The notes under the pieces were generated by a model that saw only the letters and a program-made list of their open reading frames with translations, searched no databases and was not told the origin of the DNA. From Xenorhabdus koppenhoeferi (lineage in GTDB: Bacteria; Pseudomonadota; Gammaproteobacteria; Enterobacterales; Enterobacteriaceae), in the NCBI RefSeq assembly GCF_900116635.1, contig NZ_FPBJ01000006.1:53322-117321 (forward strand): 64,000 nt of DNA, given 5' to 3'. The first letter of the stretch is position 1, and each line of letters begins with the position of its first letter. Shown piece by piece: positions 22,837 through 35,577 of this stretch. The position numbers were made by a program, and so were the translations under genes.

Positions 22837-23019
22837 TCTGGCCCCTATCAACGATACCTTTGAACGATACAAACGTTAATAGAGTAAGTAGACCATTTTT
22901 ATCAAGGAAAATCCCACGTTGCGATCAATAAACTCCCTGATTTTTGGTATATGCCCTTGCGTTATCTTTACATTCTTCTGGCAGCAATCCCAGCTTCTGG
23001 GCACCCAATAGATAGTGAA

Positions 23020-23475
23020 TCAATCAGCGTAAAGAAAAGAGTTGTCCAACTGCTTGAATGCACGTTTAAGCAATTCAGCCAACGAGAAATAAGTGGGAAC
23101 ATTTTCCACAGGTGCCATTGCTATTCCTGCTTCCGCAAACTTTTCCCGGATTTCATAAAACCATTTCAGCAATCCTTCCGGCAAAGGTGTTGCTGCTCGT
23201 TTTCCCAGCCACCACAATCCTTGCAGCGGTAAACTACAAGCAAACAATGCCGTTGCAACCGATGGGCCTAACTGCCCACTCAGTGCAATTTGCCATGTCA
23301 GCGTAAAAATTGCCAATGGCGGCATAAAACGAATGCCAAAGCGAGTTGCCTTAATCACACGGTTTTCTGGAAACACAGGTGCAAGCTGCTTTTCCAGTGG
23401 CCATGTTTTCAGATATCGCTGCCCTGACTGCATTCGCTTAAACCAACCTTGGTTGACAGGGGGAGTCGTATTCAT
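23020..23475 (-). CDS. yfbV: UPF0208 membrane protein YfbV
   Basis: Small inner-membrane protein with 151 aa, the same length as E. coli YfbV, which has been linked to limiting Ter-macrodomain spread by genetic data. Two hydrophobic segments are visible ([18 protein letters not shown] and [18 protein letters not shown]). Conserved blocks are [20 protein letters not shown] and the C-terminal [13 protein letters not shown]. The frame opens at a TTG at 23490. The ATG at 23475 gives the family length and has GAGG five bases upstream; the ATG at 23478 would be only two bases from it. Its gene is divergent from ackA, as in E. coli. Confidence 0.93.
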   Translation of the reverse strand: MNTTPPVNQGWFKRMQSGQRYLKTWPLEKQLAPVFPENRVIKATRFGIRFMPPLAIFTLTWQIALSGQLGPSVATALFACSLPLQGLWWLGKRAATPLPEGLLKWFYEIREKFAEAGIAMAPVENVPTYFSLAELLKRAFKQLDNSFLYAD

Positions 23476-23516
23476 CATGACCTCAATCAATTAAAGGTAT
23501 AGTTTTTAAAAAATCC

Positions 23517-23543
23517 CTACAAAAGATAAAATCTTTTTTGTAG
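23517..23543. promoter_or_regulatory. Hairpin in the yfbV/ackA divergent region
   Basis: CTACAAAAGAT pairs with ATCTTTTTTGTAG apart from two extra T bases, around a 3-base loop, within the 259 bases between yfbV and ackA. On the plus strand the T-run is inside the stem. It could be a leader structure or a weak terminator. The ackA promoter is expected between here and 23734, but I cannot place it. Confidence 0.35.
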
Positions 23544-23734
23544 TATTAATACTATTAAGTATATTTTGTCTTTATTGCTAGCAAACGGTATCCTACACAG
23601 ACTTTTATGTTGTTACAGCAGCAAAACAGAAATTTTGGCCTTTTTAGCAACAATCAGGTTCGTTTGTTAATAAATTATTTTTTTAACATTGTTCTTATTT
23701 AAGATTAGATCACAACAAGATAATAGGTATTTCC

Positions 23735-24937
23735 ATGTCAAGTAAGCTGGTACTGGTTCTTAATTGCGGTAGCTCCTCCCTGAAATTCGCTATCATCGAT
23801 CCTTCCAATGGTGAAGAATATCTTTCTGGTTTAGCAGAGTGCTTTAACCTGCCTGAAGCCCGTATTAAATGGAAAATGGATGGCGCGAAAAATGAAGCTG
23901 CTTTAGGTGCCGGCGCAGCACACAGCGAAGCGCTGAACTTCATTGTTAATACTATCTTGGATGAAAAGCCAGAACTTTCCGCACAAATTTCAGCCATCGG
24001 TCACCGTATCGTGCATGGTGGCGAGAAATTCACTTCATCCGTGATTATCACCTATGAAGTTATCGAAGGCATTGAAGCAGCGATCCCATTCGCACCACTG
24101 CACAACCCTGCTCACCTGATCGGTATTGCAGAAGCGAAAAAAGCATTCCCTCATCTGGTTGAGAGAAATATTGCTGTATTTGACACCGCATTCCATCAGA
24201 CTATGCCTGAAGAAGCCTACCTGTATGCACTGCCTTATAACCTGTACAAAGAGCATGGAATCCGTCGTTACGGCGCACACGGTACCAGCCACTTCTACGT
24301 TTCCCGTGAAGCAGCCAAGGCTCTGAACAAACCAGTTGAAGAGCTGAACATCATCACCTGCCATCTGGGCAATGGTGGTTCTGTTTCTGCGATTGTTAAC
24401 GGCCAGTGTGTTGATACTTCTATGGGTCTGACGCCACTGGAAGGTCTGGTTATGGGTACCCGTAGTGGTGACATCGATCCAGCTATCATATTCCACCTGC
24501 ACGATGCGATGGGCATGACTGTGGCTCAGATCAATACTCTGCTGACCAAAGAGTCTGGCTTCCAGGGTCTGACCGAAGTGACCAGTGACTGCCGTTACGT
24601 GGAAGATAACTACGAAACCAAAGCTGAAGCTAAACGTGCCATGAACGTTTACTGCCACCGTCTCGCTAAGTACATCGGTGCTTACAGCGCACTGATGGAA
24701 GGCCGTCTGGATGCAATCATCTTCACCGGCGGTATTGGCGAAAACTCCGCACTGGTACGTGAACTGACCATTAAGAAAATTGCTCTGCTGGGCTTCGAAT
24801 ATGATCACGAGCGTAACCTTGTTGCGCGCTTTGGCAAATCAGGCGTTATCACTACTGATAACAGCTGCCCTGCTTTGGTTATCCCAACCAATGAAGAGTT
24901 GGTAATCGCTCAGGATTCAGCACGCCTGACCGCATAA
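23735..24937 (+). CDS. ackA: Acetate kinase
   Basis: Interconverts acetate + ATP and acetyl phosphate + ADP, the last step of overflow and fermentative acetate formation. It has 400 aa, the same as E. coli. Family signatures are present: [14 protein letters not shown] near the N-terminus and [18 protein letters not shown] with the GTSHFYVS stretch, which holds a catalytic His. [14 protein letters not shown], the phosphate-binding TRSGDIDP and [10 protein letters not shown] are also intact. It begins with ATG and is followed after 60 bases by pta. Acetyl phosphate made here can also feed response-regulator phosphorylation and lysine acetylation. Confidence 0.98.
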   Translation: MSSKLVLVLNCGSSSLKFAIIDPSNGEEYLSGLAECFNLPEARIKWKMDGAKNEAALGAGAAHSEALNFIVNTILDEKPELSAQISAIGHRIVHGGEKFTSSVIITYEVIEGIEAAIPFAPLHNPAHLIGIAEAKKAFPHLVERNIAVFDTAFHQTMPEEAYLYALPYNLYKEHGIRRYGAHGTSHFYVSREAAKALNKPVEELNIITCHLGNGGSVSAIVNGQCVDTSMGLTPLEGLVMGTRSGDIDPAIIFHLHDAMGMTVAQINTLLTKESGFQGLTEVTSDCRYVEDNYETKAEAKRAMNVYCHRLAKYIGAYSALMEGRLDAIIFTGGIGENSALVRELTIKKIALLGFEYDHERNLVARFGKSGVITTDNSCPALVIPTNEELVIAQDSARLTA

Positions 24938-24997
24938 TATACCATATCGCATTGAGTCATCTTTATTGACTGACGAGCAACCGTTAAAGAGGTTTCC

Positions 24998-27142
24998 GTG
25001 TCCCGTACAATTATGCTAATCCCTACCGGCACTAGCGTTGGTTTAACCAGTGTCAGTTTGGGCGTTATTCGCTCCATGGAGCAAAAAGGCGTTCGTCTGA
25101 GCGTTTTCAAACCTATCGCACAACCACGTCAGACTGGTTCTCAGGATCAGACTACTTCCATTATCCGTTCACACTCCAGCATTTATGCTGCGGAACCTAT
25201 GGATATGGCACACGTGGAATCTCTGCTGACCACCAACAAAAAAGACGTGCTGATGGAAGAGATCGTGGCGCGTTACCACGAAAATACCAAAAATGCAGAA
25301 GTTGTTCTGATTGAAGGCCTGGTTCCGACTCGCAAACATCCGTTTGCTCAATCCCTGAACTATGAAATCGCCAAAACACTGAACGCTGAAATCGTATTTG
25401 TTACTGCGTTGGGCACTAATTCCCCGGAACAGCTGAAAGAGCGTATTGAGCTGAGCCGTGCAGAATATGGTGGTATCAAGAACCAAAATATCATCGGTGT
25501 TATTGTTAACAAACTGAATGCACCTGTTGATGACCAAGGCCGCACTCGTCCAGATTTGTCCGAAATTTTTGACGAATCGACTAAAGCAACTGTTGCTTAT
25601 GTCGATCCGAAAACCATTTTCAAAAATAGCCCACTGCCCATTCTCGGCTGCATTCCATGGAGTTTCGACCTGATCGCCACCCGTGCAATTGATATGGCTA
25701 AGCACCTGAAAGCAGACATCATCAATGAAGGTGCTATTGAAAGCCGCCGCATTAAGTCCGTGACTTTCTGTGCCCGCAGTATTCCTAATATGCTGGAGTA
25801 CTTCCGTCCGGGTTCTTTGCTGGTAACTTCCGCTGACCGCCCTGATGTCCTGATCACTGCATGTCTGGCTGCCATGAATGGTGTCGAAGTTGGCGCAGTC
25901 TTACTGACTGGTGGTTACTCAATTGATGATTCTATCCGTGAACTGTGTGAACGTGCATTCAGCACCGGCCTGCCAGTTTTCACCGTGAACACCAATACAT
26001 GGCAGACTTCTCTGAACCTGCAAAGTTTCAGTCTGGAAGTTCCAGCAGATGACCACGAACGTATCGAAAAAGTACAAAACTACGTTGCACAACACATCAG
26101 CAGCGAGTGGATAGATTCTCTGGCTGCGGCTTCAGAGCGTCCAAACCGCCTGTCTCCACCAGCATTCCGTTATGAACTGACCGAACTGGCTCGTCAGGCC
26201 GGCAAGCGTATCGTTCTGCCAGAAGGCGACGAACCACGTACCGTCAAAGCAGCGGCTATCTGTGCTGAGCGGGGCATTGCTGAATGTATCCTGTTGGGTG
26301 ATCCAGAAGAAATTCGCCGTGTGGCGGCCGCTCAGGGCGTTGAACTGGGTGCTGGTATTGAAATCGTTAACCCGGCAGCAGTACGTGAGCATTATGTTCC
26401 GCGTCTGGTTGAATTGCGCAAGAACAAAGGCATGACCGAAGTTGCTGCTCGTGAACAACTGGAAGACAACGTTGTTCTGGGCACCCTGATGCTGGAACAA
26501 AACGAAGTTGACGGTCTGGTCTCCGGCGCAGTTCATACTACCGCTAACACCATTCGTCCGCCATTGCAGCTGATCAAAACCGCGCCAAACAGTTCACTGG
26601 TTTCTTCAGTCTTCTTTATGCTGCTACCGGAACAAGTACTGGTTTACGGAGACTGTGCAATCAACCCAGATCCAACCGCAGAACAACTGTCTGAAATCGC
26701 TATCCAGTCAGCTGACTCTGCAAAAGCATTTGGTATTGAACCACGCGTTGCCATGATCTCCTATTCCACCGGTAACTCTGGTGCGGGCAGCGATGTTGAA
26801 AAAGTTCGTGAAGCAACCCGTCTGGCACAAGAAAAACGCCCGGATCTGATCATTGACGGACCATTGCAGTACGATGCCGCTATCATGGCAGACGTGGCAA
26901 AATCCAAAGCGCCAAACTCACCGGTTGCTGGTCAGGCGACCGTGTTCATCTTCCCAGACCTGAACACAGGTAACACCACTTACAAAGCAGTACAACGCTC
27001 TGCGGATCTGGTTTCTATCGGGCCAATGCTGCAAGGTATGCGCAAACCTGTTAATGACCTGTCTCGTGGTGCATTAGTTGATGACATCGTTTATACCGTT
27101 GCCTTGACTGCAATTCAGGCAACTCAGCAAGAAATCGCTTGA
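24998..27142 (+). CDS. pta: Phosphate acetyltransferase
   Basis: Converts acetyl-CoA + phosphate to acetyl phosphate + CoA; forms the Pta-AckA pathway with the gene upstream. It has 714 aa, the same as E. coli Pta. The long enterobacterial form has an N-terminal P-loop-like domain (about residues 1-240), a central DRTGG domain (about 240-370) and the C-terminal PTA catalytic domain (about 390-710; [40 protein letters not shown] and [15 protein letters not shown]). The start is GTG with AGAGG six bases upstream, as in E. coli annotation. A strong terminator follows. Confidence 0.98.
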   Translation: MSRTIMLIPTGTSVGLTSVSLGVIRSMEQKGVRLSVFKPIAQPRQTGSQDQTTSIIRSHSSIYAAEPMDMAHVESLLTTNKKDVLMEEIVARYHENTKNAEVVLIEGLVPTRKHPFAQSLNYEIAKTLNAEIVFVTALGTNSPEQLKERIELSRAEYGGIKNQNIIGVIVNKLNAPVDDQGRTRPDLSEIFDESTKATVAYVDPKTIFKNSPLPILGCIPWSFDLIATRAIDMAKHLKADIINEGAIESRRIKSVTFCARSIPNMLEYFRPGSLLVTSADRPDVLITACLAAMNGVEVGAVLLTGGYSIDDSIRELCERAFSTGLPVFTVNTNTWQTSLNLQSFSLEVPADDHERIEKVQNYVAQHISSEWIDSLAAASERPNRLSPPAFRYELTELARQAGKRIVLPEGDEPRTVKAAAICAERGIAECILLGDPEEIRRVAAAQGVELGAGIEIVNPAAVREHYVPRLVELRKNKGMTEVAAREQLEDNVVLGTLMLEQNEVDGLVSGAVHTTANTIRPPLQLIKTAPNSSLVSSVFFMLLPEQVLVYGDCAINPDPTAEQLSEIAIQSADSAKAFGIEPRVAMISYSTGNSGAGSDVEKVREATRLAQEKRPDLIIDGPLQYDAAIMADVAKSKAPNSPVAGQATVFIFPDLNTGNTTYKAVQRSADLVSIGPMLQGMRKPVNDLSRGALVDDIVYTVALTAIQATQQEIA

Positions 27143-27170
27143 TTTTCTAACAGAATAAATTAGTCACACG

Positions 27171-27206
27171 AAATACCTCCATGCTTTTAGCATGGAGGTA
27201 TTTTTT
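27171..27206 (+). terminator. Rho-independent terminator of ackA-pta
   Basis: A perfect 14-bp stem (27171-27184 with 27190-27203), 5-base loop, followed by a T-run. It lies 28 bases after the pta stop and 97 bases from the convergent permease gene. The A-run on the other side means it could also stop transcripts coming from the ast/permease operon. Confidence 0.92.
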
Positions 27207-27299
27207 TGTTATGGCTTTAGCAGTATACGTTCGAGGTTCGAGTATAGGTGAGATTTTACGAGGGTATAACAATAATCAGGTTTAGAGAATTTATTAAAT

Positions 27300-28724
27300 T
27301 TATTTTTCTGTTTCTTTCCATTCTGCTTGCTGTTCTTGACGTTTTCTGATTCGCCACAAGACTTCTAATATCACAAACCACACAGGTGTGCCATATAACG
27401 CAATACGGGTCTCATAATCAAATACCATAATCACTACCGTAAAGGCAAAAAATATCAACGTACACCATGTCATGGGAATACCCATTGGCATTTTATAAAT
27501 GGATTTTTTATGTAAATCAGGGCGTTTCTTACGATAAGCCAGATAAGCAAGCAATATCATGCACCAACTGTAAATGACCATGATAGCGGCGACAGTTGTA
27601 ACAATAGTGAATAATTTCATCACATCGGGAATGATAAACAGCAGAAATACACCGCTTGCCATGCAGATAACAGAAAATATCAGGCTGAATATAGGAACAG
27701 CACTGCTTATCGAAAGTTGCCCGAATTTATAATGAGCCAGTTTCTCTGTAGACAGGCCATAAAGCATTCGAGTGCAGGCGTATAGGCCACTGTTTGCTGA
27801 AGACATCGCCGAAGTCAGTGCCACAAAGTTAATCACCGCAGCCGCAGCAGGTAATCCAGCCAATGCAAACAATGTCACAAACGGACTCATTTCCGGTGAA
27901 ATATGAGGCCAGGAAGTGACAGCAATAATACACATCATGGAAAGTACGTAAAAAATAATGACTCTGATGGGAATGCTGTTGATGGCTTTCGGTAAAACTT
28001 TCTCCGGCTCTTTGGTTTCAGCCGTCACAGTACCGACCAGCTCAATACCGGTAAAAGAGAAAATGGCAATCTGAAAACCGGCAAAAAAACCAAATAGACC
28101 ATTTGGCAGAAATACTTCAGGTTCCGTCAAATGACGTACAGAAGCTGTCACGCCATTGGGTGAAGTCCATCCCACAAACACCATGCCCACGCCAACGATA
28201 ATTAAGGCAACTATCGCCACCACTTTGATCATGGCAAACCAGAATTCAGCTTCACCAAATAACCGTACAGAGAAAAAGTTACAAAAGCACATCAGTCCCA
28301 AAACAAACAGTGCCGTTAACCAAAGATAGCTGTCCGGGAACCAATACCGGATATAACCGCCACAAACCACAACATCTGCTATGCAACTGACAATCCAACT
28401 CATCCAATAGGTCCAGCCCAAAAAATAGCTGGCTTTGTTCCCCAGATAATCTGCTACGAAATCAGCGAATGTCCGGTAATCCAATTTAGTGAGCAACAAT
28501 TCTCCCATTGCCCGCATGACCATGAAAGCAAAAAAACCAATCAGCAGATAAGTCAGAATAATTGAAGTCCCTGATACTGCTATAGTTTTCCCCGTCCCCA
28601 TAAATAAACCAGTACCAATGGCTCCACCAATTGCGATCAATTGAATATGACGTCTACCTAATCCACGGTGGAGTTTTTGGGCACCTGCGGATTGCTCCGC
28701 AGATGTTTTTAGTGATCTCGTCAT
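27300..28724 (-). CDS. CycA-family amino-acid permease
   Basis: Inner-membrane amino acid:H+ symporter of the APC superfamily, 474 aa, with about 12 hydrophobic segments. It is most like the E. coli D-serine/D-alanine/glycine carrier CycA, sharing HIQLIAIGGAIGTGLFMG, FWFAMIKVVAIVALIIVG, FSFTGIELVGTVTAETKEPE and NSIPIRVIIFYV, plus SANSGLYACTRMLYGL in the later part. AnsP and other members of this group share several of these, so the substrate is uncertain. Start: ATG at 28724 with AGAGG six bases upstream; the TTG one codon earlier is not needed. It lies 95 bases downstream of astE on the same strand and may be read through from the ast operon, which would suggest uptake of an amino acid linked to that catabolism. 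That is an inference. Confidence 0.85.
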   Translation of the reverse strand: MTRSLKTSAEQSAGAQKLHRGLGRRHIQLIAIGGAIGTGLFMGTGKTIAVSGTSIILTYLLIGFFAFMVMRAMGELLLTKLDYRTFADFVADYLGNKASYFLGWTYWMSWIVSCIADVVVCGGYIRYWFPDSYLWLTALFVLGLMCFCNFFSVRLFGEAEFWFAMIKVVAIVALIIVGVGMVFVGWTSPNGVTASVRHLTEPEVFLPNGLFGFFAGFQIAIFSFTGIELVGTVTAETKEPEKVLPKAINSIPIRVIIFYVLSMMCIIAVTSWPHISPEMSPFVTLFALAGLPAAAAVINFVALTSAMSSANSGLYACTRMLYGLSTEKLAHYKFGQLSISSAVPIFSLIFSVICMASGVFLLFIIPDVMKLFTIVTTVAAIMVIYSWCMILLAYLAYRKKRPDLHKKSIYKMPMGIPMTWCTLIFFAFTVVIMVFDYETRIALYGTPVWFVILEVLWRIRKRQEQQAEWKETEK

Positions 28725-28819
28725 CAAGGACCTCTATGATTTTATTTTTATATTTTTTGTCTTTCAAACCGCAGTCTTATGAACTACGGCCCGAAACCGA
28801 TTAGGTATATCTGGATTGA

Positions 28820-29836
28820 TTACGTTAATTGCGCCAGCAATAGACCCGCCCGCAACCCAATAGCAACATGGGCATTAGGGAACAGAATAAAATTTGCAGG
28901 AGAGGCTATTTTCCAGGAGTGATTATGCTGACTGGCAATTTCGAAACCCTCCGCCAAAACGGTAAAATTTTTCGTATCCTCTGGGATATTCAGCCGGAAG
29001 TTATCATGTTGTTTGATAATCGCATCAACCACACGATAACATTTGAGCGCGGGTTTATTCCGTTTAACAATAAATGAACCCGCGACCAAATTCCGTAAGG
29101 CTTCGGTTATGTTACTGAATCTTGCCAGATCGTTTTGCCCAAAAGGCAATGCCTTGCCTATCTCCAGTGTGCAACTGTCTGCATTGAAATATTCGCTGGT
29201 AAAGTGGCTGAACGTTCCTCCCACTGCATTATGAAATACCACGGCATCAATATCACTAGCTTCCAGCCATTGTAAAAAATCAGCAGCATATTCACGTGTT
29301 TGGTACGGCAACAGAGCAAATTGCTCATGACAGGAACCCCGAATCGCTGTATGGAGATCGAGGTGCCTGCGTCTCTCTGATGCCATGATTGCGGGCTGGC
29401 TAAGGAATTGGTGGACAACTGCTTCCAGCTCTATCGCACGGCGTGTCTCATTCCCTGCCGGAAAATTTTTATAGCGACCGCCAAACATGCGATTAAGATC
29501 ATTATCGAGATACCGCAGCCCCTCACGCATGGCAGGTAAGTTACCGAAGATCAACAGGAGATTATGTTGTAACGGCAGGTTTCCCTGAGCCAATTGTGAC
29601 AATAGTTGAAGCAGTATTTCCACAGGCGCAGTTTCATTACCATGTATTCCGGCTGAAATGATCAGCGTATCGGTATTTTTCTCCTGTGAAAGCGTTTGTG
29701 ATTGTTTTTCTGGAACCGGCTGTTCTTCCGGAAATAACTGTAATACGCCTTCCACTAACCAGGATGACTTGATATTTGGCGGAAAATACAAGGTATTTTC
29801 AATTTTGTTTTCAAGCAATAAATTCAGTAAATCCAT
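28820..29836 (-). CDS. astE: Succinylglutamate desuccinylase
   Basis: Last step of the arginine succinyltransferase pathway: N-succinylglutamate is hydrolysed to glutamate and succinate. It is a zinc peptidase-like enzyme of the M14/AstE-AspA family, 338 aa (E. coli 322). The zinc ligands are visible as AGIHGNETAPVEIL (His and Glu) and the later His in RRHLDLHTAIRG. The catalytic Glu lies in DSCTLEIGKALPFG. An insertion of Gln/Glu-rich residues near position 35-50 (EEQPVPEKQSQTLSQEKNTD) accounts for the extra length. The gene starts 12 bases after astB. Confidence 0.95.
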   Translation of the reverse strand: MDLLNLLLENKIENTLYFPPNIKSSWLVEGVLQLFPEEQPVPEKQSQTLSQEKNTDTLIISAGIHGNETAPVEILLQLLSQLAQGNLPLQHNLLLIFGNLPAMREGLRYLDNDLNRMFGGRYKNFPAGNETRRAIELEAVVHQFLSQPAIMASERRRHLDLHTAIRGSCHEQFALLPYQTREYAADFLQWLEASDIDAVVFHNAVGGTFSHFTSEYFNADSCTLEIGKALPFGQNDLARFSNITEALRNLVAGSFIVKRNKPALKCYRVVDAIIKQHDNFRLNIPEDTKNFTVLAEGFEIASQHNHSWKIASPANFILFPNAHVAIGLRAGLLLAQLT

Positions 29837-29848
29837 CTCATCTCCTGA

Positions 29849-31192
29849 TTAGCGCTGAAAATCATAGATTGAACCGAGTCTGAGGATTTGTGTCAGTTCA
29901 TCAAGTGCGCTGTAAACTTCATTCAATAATTGTGGATCAGCCAGATCAGCCGCATACAGAGAATCACGATAATGGCGTTCAATCCATGAAGTCAGACGCT
30001 GATACCGTTCTGGTGTCATCAGAACCGCCTGATTCACTGCTGCCAGCTCTTTTTCGTTCAAGACGACCCGAAGCCGCAGACAAGCAGGCCCTCCCCCGTT
30101 GTGCATGCTTTCCCGCAAATCAAAGAAATGAAGTTTATTGATAGGCGCGTTTCCCCCTGCAATCAACTTTTGCAAATAGGCTGAAACATGATGATTTTGA
30201 CGGCACTCTTCCGGCAGAATCAGCATCATGTTGCCGTCGGGTTGGCTCAGTAACTGGCTGTTAAAAAGATAGGACTCCACAGCATCCTGAATGGAGACTT
30301 GTTCTGTCGGGACTTCAACCGTTATTAATGTCTGCCCCAACCGGGCCATTTTTTCCCTGAGTTCAGTTAATACCGACTGTTGATTCAGAAAAGCCTGCTG
30401 GTGATAAAAAAACACATTGCGGTTACTGACAGAAATCACATCGTTATGAAAGACACCACCATCAATGGCAACCGGGTTTTGCTGGGCAAATACGGTTCTC
30501 GCTTCTTCAAGTTGATGTAAACGAGCAACAGCCTGGCTGGCTTCCAACGTCTGCCTGGCGGGATAATGTTTAGGCCCAATGCCGTCCTGCAAGGCTTTGC
30601 GGCCATAAACAAATAACTGCACACCCGCTTCACCATATTCAGCGCAAAAACGGTTGTGATTCGCTGCTCCCTCATCGCCCCAATCTGCATGTTGCGGCAA
30701 AGGGTCATGGTGGACAAAACAATCCTGATCCGGAAAAACGGCTTTCAGCGCCCGTGCAGTGGTCGTGCTTTCAAGCGAACGGTGCTGCTTGTTATTCAAA
30801 TTGGCCACAGTAAAGTGAACATGCTGGTCAGCACTATCAGCCGAAGGTGATACAGTTGCTGCATTGGCTGTCCACATAGAAGATGCAGAGCTGAGGCTGG
30901 CCAGTAACGGGAGTGAATATCGTGCTGCTTTGTTCAATATCTGCCCATCACTCCCCGTAAATCCTAATTGCCGCAATGCCGGAAGACAGGGACGCTGTTG
31001 TGGGGGCAAAACCCCCTGCACCAATCCCATATCAGACAGCGCCTTCATTTTCATCAATCCCTGAAGTGCGGCTTTGCGGGGGTTAGATTCCTGCCCCTTA
31101 TGATTCATGGCAGCCTCATTGCCTGTCGACAACCCAGCGTAATTGTGAGTCATCCCCACCAGACCATCAAAATTTGCTTCAATTCCCGACAT
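29849..31192 (-). CDS. astB: N-succinylarginine dihydrolase
   Basis: Second enzyme of the pathway: it splits N2-succinylarginine into N2-succinylornithine, ammonia and CO2. It has 447 aa, exactly the E. coli length. The family motifs are [43 protein letters not shown] (with the catalytic His) and [13 protein letters not shown] (with the catalytic Cys). Start choice: the frame opens at 31207 inside astD. The ATG at 31192 has AGAGGT four bases upstream and gives [11 protein letters not shown], matching the family. It lies two bases past the astD stop, whose last codons form the ribosome site, so the two are translationally coupled. Confidence 0.96.
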   Translation of the reverse strand: MSGIEANFDGLVGMTHNYAGLSTGNEAAMNHKGQESNPRKAALQGLMKMKALSDMGLVQGVLPPQQRPCLPALRQLGFTGSDGQILNKAARYSLPLLASLSSASSMWTANAATVSPSADSADQHVHFTVANLNNKQHRSLESTTTARALKAVFPDQDCFVHHDPLPQHADWGDEGAANHNRFCAEYGEAGVQLFVYGRKALQDGIGPKHYPARQTLEASQAVARLHQLEEARTVFAQQNPVAIDGGVFHNDVISVSNRNVFFYHQQAFLNQQSVLTELREKMARLGQTLITVEVPTEQVSIQDAVESYLFNSQLLSQPDGNMMLILPEECRQNHHVSAYLQKLIAGGNAPINKLHFFDLRESMHNGGGPACLRLRVVLNEKELAAVNQAVLMTPERYQRLTSWIERHYRDSLYAADLADPQLLNEVYSALDELTQILRLGSIYDFQR

Positions 31193-31194
31193 AA

Positions 31195-32706
<1,512 letters not shown>

Positions 32707-33738
32707 TTAGGAGAACAGAGAAACAAAACGTACCGAATCGCCATCATCCAGATGGAGTGCCTCCATTTCCTCGGAAGTCAGCCCCAGTTCATCACTATCC
32801 TGAGGAGCAGAAATATGCAGGAGAAGTGCCTTGAAATCCTGAAAATGCAGATTAGAAATAATGTACGGTAGTCCATCCTGTGATCGGGACACATTGGCGC
32901 TTCTTTTAACATGTACAAGCCGGCTGGCTTTGATTGTACGCACGTTATCTATCTCTGCGTCCAGAATGGCACCGGCATCAAAAATATCTACCGCCTCGTG
33001 GTAAGCAAACCCCTCTTTTTCCAGAATAGCGCGCGCAGGCAAAGTATTTTCATGCACTTGTCCGATGGCTTGGCGCGCTTCTTCTGGCAACAACGGGACA
33101 TAAATTGGATGGAATGGCATCAGTTCTGCAATAAAAGTTTTGGAGCCAAGCACCGTCAAATAATCGGCTTCGGCGAAAGGTACATTAAAAAAGTGCTGCC
33201 CCAGTGCATTCCAGAAGGGAGATTCACCTTGCTGATCCACGACTCCGCGCATTTCCGCAAAAATGTGTTTTGAGAACAAGTGCCTGAACGCAGCAATAAA
33301 CAGAAAGCGACTTCGGGAAAGAAAAACACCATTGCTCCCCCCATGATAATCAGGGTCAAGGAACAGCGTACACAGTTCACTGCATCCAGTATAATCTTGC
33401 CCCACTATCAGCGTTTCAAATGTGTTGTAAATACCTAACTCACGGGAGGAACGTACTGATCTTTGTACGCGGAAATTGTAGAAAGGCTCTTCCAGCCCGA
33501 CCGCAACTTCCAGCGCACTAACACCAACAACGCGATGCTTTTCCGTGTCTTCCAAGGTAAATAAAAAACCTTGTTGTGCTCGCCCCTTTGCATCGTTAAA
33601 AGAATCAATGCTGCGTGAAATCCGTGCCGCCAGATATTCCTGATTATTCGGTAACGTCGTCAGGCCGACGCCAGCACGGGACGAAAGATTGAGGATATCC
33701 CCTAAATCTTCATGTTGAACGGATCTAAATAGCATCAT
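32707..33738 (-). CDS. astA: Arginine N-succinyltransferase
   Basis: First committed step: the succinyl group of succinyl-CoA is moved to the alpha-amino group of arginine. It has 343 aa (E. coli 344), with a GNAT-like fold. Conserved blocks include SSELCTLFLDP (here CSELCTLFLDPDYHGG), AEMRGVVDQQGESPFW, LMPFHPIYVPLLP and QVHENTLPARAILEKEGF. The gene lies 20 bases after astC. The two N-terminal Met residues match the usual MMVIRPV start. Confidence 0.96.
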   Translation of the reverse strand: MMLFRSVQHEDLGDILNLSSRAGVGLTTLPNNQEYLAARISRSIDSFNDAKGRAQQGFLFTLEDTEKHRVVGVSALEVAVGLEEPFYNFRVQRSVRSSRELGIYNTFETLIVGQDYTGCSELCTLFLDPDYHGGSNGVFLSRSRFLFIAAFRHLFSKHIFAEMRGVVDQQGESPFWNALGQHFFNVPFAEADYLTVLGSKTFIAELMPFHPIYVPLLPEEARQAIGQVHENTLPARAILEKEGFAYHEAVDIFDAGAILDAEIDNVRTIKASRLVHVKRSANVSRSQDGLPYIISNLHFQDFKALLLHISAPQDSDELGLTSEEMEALHLDDGDSVRFVSLFS

Positions 33739-33758
33739 GGTATCACCTCAAATCGGCT

Positions 33759-34970
33759 TTATTCCTGAACAAATCGCTTGAGGGCGTTTTCAAGGCGGAT
33801 GAAACCGTCATTGATATCCTGCGGTTCAATGTTTAACGCAGGAGCAAAACGCAACACATCAGGGCCGGCAATCAGGGCAATTAATCCCTCCTCCGCAGCT
33901 ATATTGGTCAGGGTTTTCGCCTTGCCCTGATATTTTTCATTTAGCTCAGCCCCCAGCAATAACCCTTTACCGCGGAGTTCACTGAAGATTTGATAACGTT
34001 GATTAAGCTCGGACATCCGACGGATAAATTCATGGTGACGCTCTTGCACGCCAGCCAGAAATGCCGGCTGATTCACCACTTCAATCACTTTATTGGCAAC
34101 GGCTGCTGCCAGCGGGTTTCCGCCGAATGTTGTACCGTGAGAACCCGGCTGGAATGCTTCTGCGATAAACTGCCTGACCAACATCGCGCCAACCGGGAAG
34201 CCGCCACCAAGCCCTTTAGCCGTAGTCAAAATATCGGGTTCTACATCAGTTTCCTCATAGGCATATAAGTAACCGGTACGTCCGATGCCTGTTTGAATTT
34301 CATCAAAAATCAGCACTGCCTGGTGTTGATCGCACAATTCACGCAATGCTTTCAGAAATGCAGGTTCAGCAGGGATCACACCACCTTCACCAATAATAGG
34401 CTCAACAATGACAGCACAGGTGTTTTCTGAAATATGCGCTTTGATAGCATCAATATCGTTGTATGGAAGGTGGGTAATTTGTTGTGGCAGAGGAGCAAAG
34501 TCCTGAGAGTATTTTGGCTGGCCTCCGACCGTTACAGTAAATAATGTTCTACCGTGGAACGAATTTTCGAATGAAATAATTTCGCTTTTATGACTGCCAT
34601 ATTTATCTAAAGCATGTTTTCTGGCAATTTTTAATGCAGCTTCATTTGCCTCCGCACCGGAGTTACAGAAAAAAACCTTATCTGCGAATGTATTTTCAAC
34701 CAGGTATTTTGCTAATTTTAAAATAGGTTCATTGGTGTAACCGTTACCAATATGCCATATATTTTCCATTTGAAATATTAATGTATTTTTTAATTCATCA
34801 TTAGCATGACCTAATGAATTAACGGCGATTCCGCCTGCAAAATCAACGTATTCCTTCCCAGCCTGATCCCATACACGAGAGCCTTTTGCCTTGACTGGAA
34901 TAAATTTCGCGGGTGAAAAACAGGGAACCATGTACTGGTCAAACCAATTTCTTTGAATCGTATTCGTCAT
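33759..34970 (-). CDS. astC: Succinylornithine transaminase
   Basis: PLP aminotransferase (class III) that turns N2-succinylornithine into the semialdehyde using 2-oxoglutarate. It can also act like acetylornithine aminotransferase. It has 403 aa (E. coli 406). Motifs seen are [53 protein letters not shown] and the PLP lysine region [16 protein letters not shown]. It is the first gene of astCADBE, with the same order as E. coli. Known for E. coli: the operon is driven by a sigma-54/NtrC and a sigma-S promoter with ArgR help. I did not find a sigma-54 (GG-N10-GC) site upstream here. Confidence 0.95.
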   Translation of the reverse strand: MTNTIQRNWFDQYMVPCFSPAKFIPVKAKGSRVWDQAGKEYVDFAGGIAVNSLGHANDELKNTLIFQMENIWHIGNGYTNEPILKLAKYLVENTFADKVFFCNSGAEANEAALKIARKHALDKYGSHKSEIISFENSFHGRTLFTVTVGGQPKYSQDFAPLPQQITHLPYNDIDAIKAHISENTCAVIVEPIIGEGGVIPAEPAFLKALRELCDQHQAVLIFDEIQTGIGRTGYLYAYEETDVEPDILTTAKGLGGGFPVGAMLVRQFIAEAFQPGSHGTTFGGNPLAAAVANKVIEVVNQPAFLAGVQERHHEFIRRMSELNQRYQIFSELRGKGLLLGAELNEKYQGKAKTLTNIAAEEGLIALIAGPDVLRFAPALNIEPQDINDGFIRLENALKRFVQE

Positions 34971-35245
34971 TAGTTTTTCCTCAAATAATTAGGATAAAAA
35001 ATTAAATTCTATATTATTAAATATAATTTTTTATTAATGGATTCATTTAGATTATCTATTCAATGTTTTGATTAGTTTTCAATGATGCTTTTACAATATA
35101 CTCTCTTGCAATATCTTTTTTATCTTTTTTGATTGATAATTAATCCCATAATCTCTTTGGGTTTTAACAAAGTCAACACAATAAAATCACAATGAATTTA
35201 CTTTATGATGTTTTTCACAATTTATAAAAATGACTCTATTTTCAA

Positions 35246-35265
35246 TTTATGCATCGTTTATGCAT
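35246..35265. repeat. Direct repeat TTTATGCAT, possible operator
   Basis: Two exact 9-base copies separated by two bases (CG), about 280 bases upstream of astC. The 11-base spacing puts both on one face of the helix, as for a dimeric regulator. The repeat is not a good ArgR box. Function unknown. Confidence 0.35.
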
Positions 35266-35577
35266 AAAAAGATAAATATAAGCAGATGCAGAACAGAATC
35301 CAACCTAAATGAAGTAATTTTGTTCAATAGTTATTCATAAATCATGACCATAACTTATGGTGATGGTCTAAAAAATATGTTTGCAATTAACAAATTTTAC
35401 TCTACATGTCTATAATATTATTTAAAATCAAAGTATTAAATAAAATAATACCAAGAATAACTATCAGAGAACTGTTTTTTCTTACCGGATACAGTAACTG
35501 TTAAAAGATGTGCTGGCTTCAGGCAGGCGATCTTATCAGCGATATTTTTTACACACATGTCAGGTATCACATTGTTC

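Noticed and set aside
24035..24808. Minus-strand frame of 257 codons opposite ackA
   Set aside because: It lies wholly inside the conserved ackA gene and its composition is that of an antisense frame.
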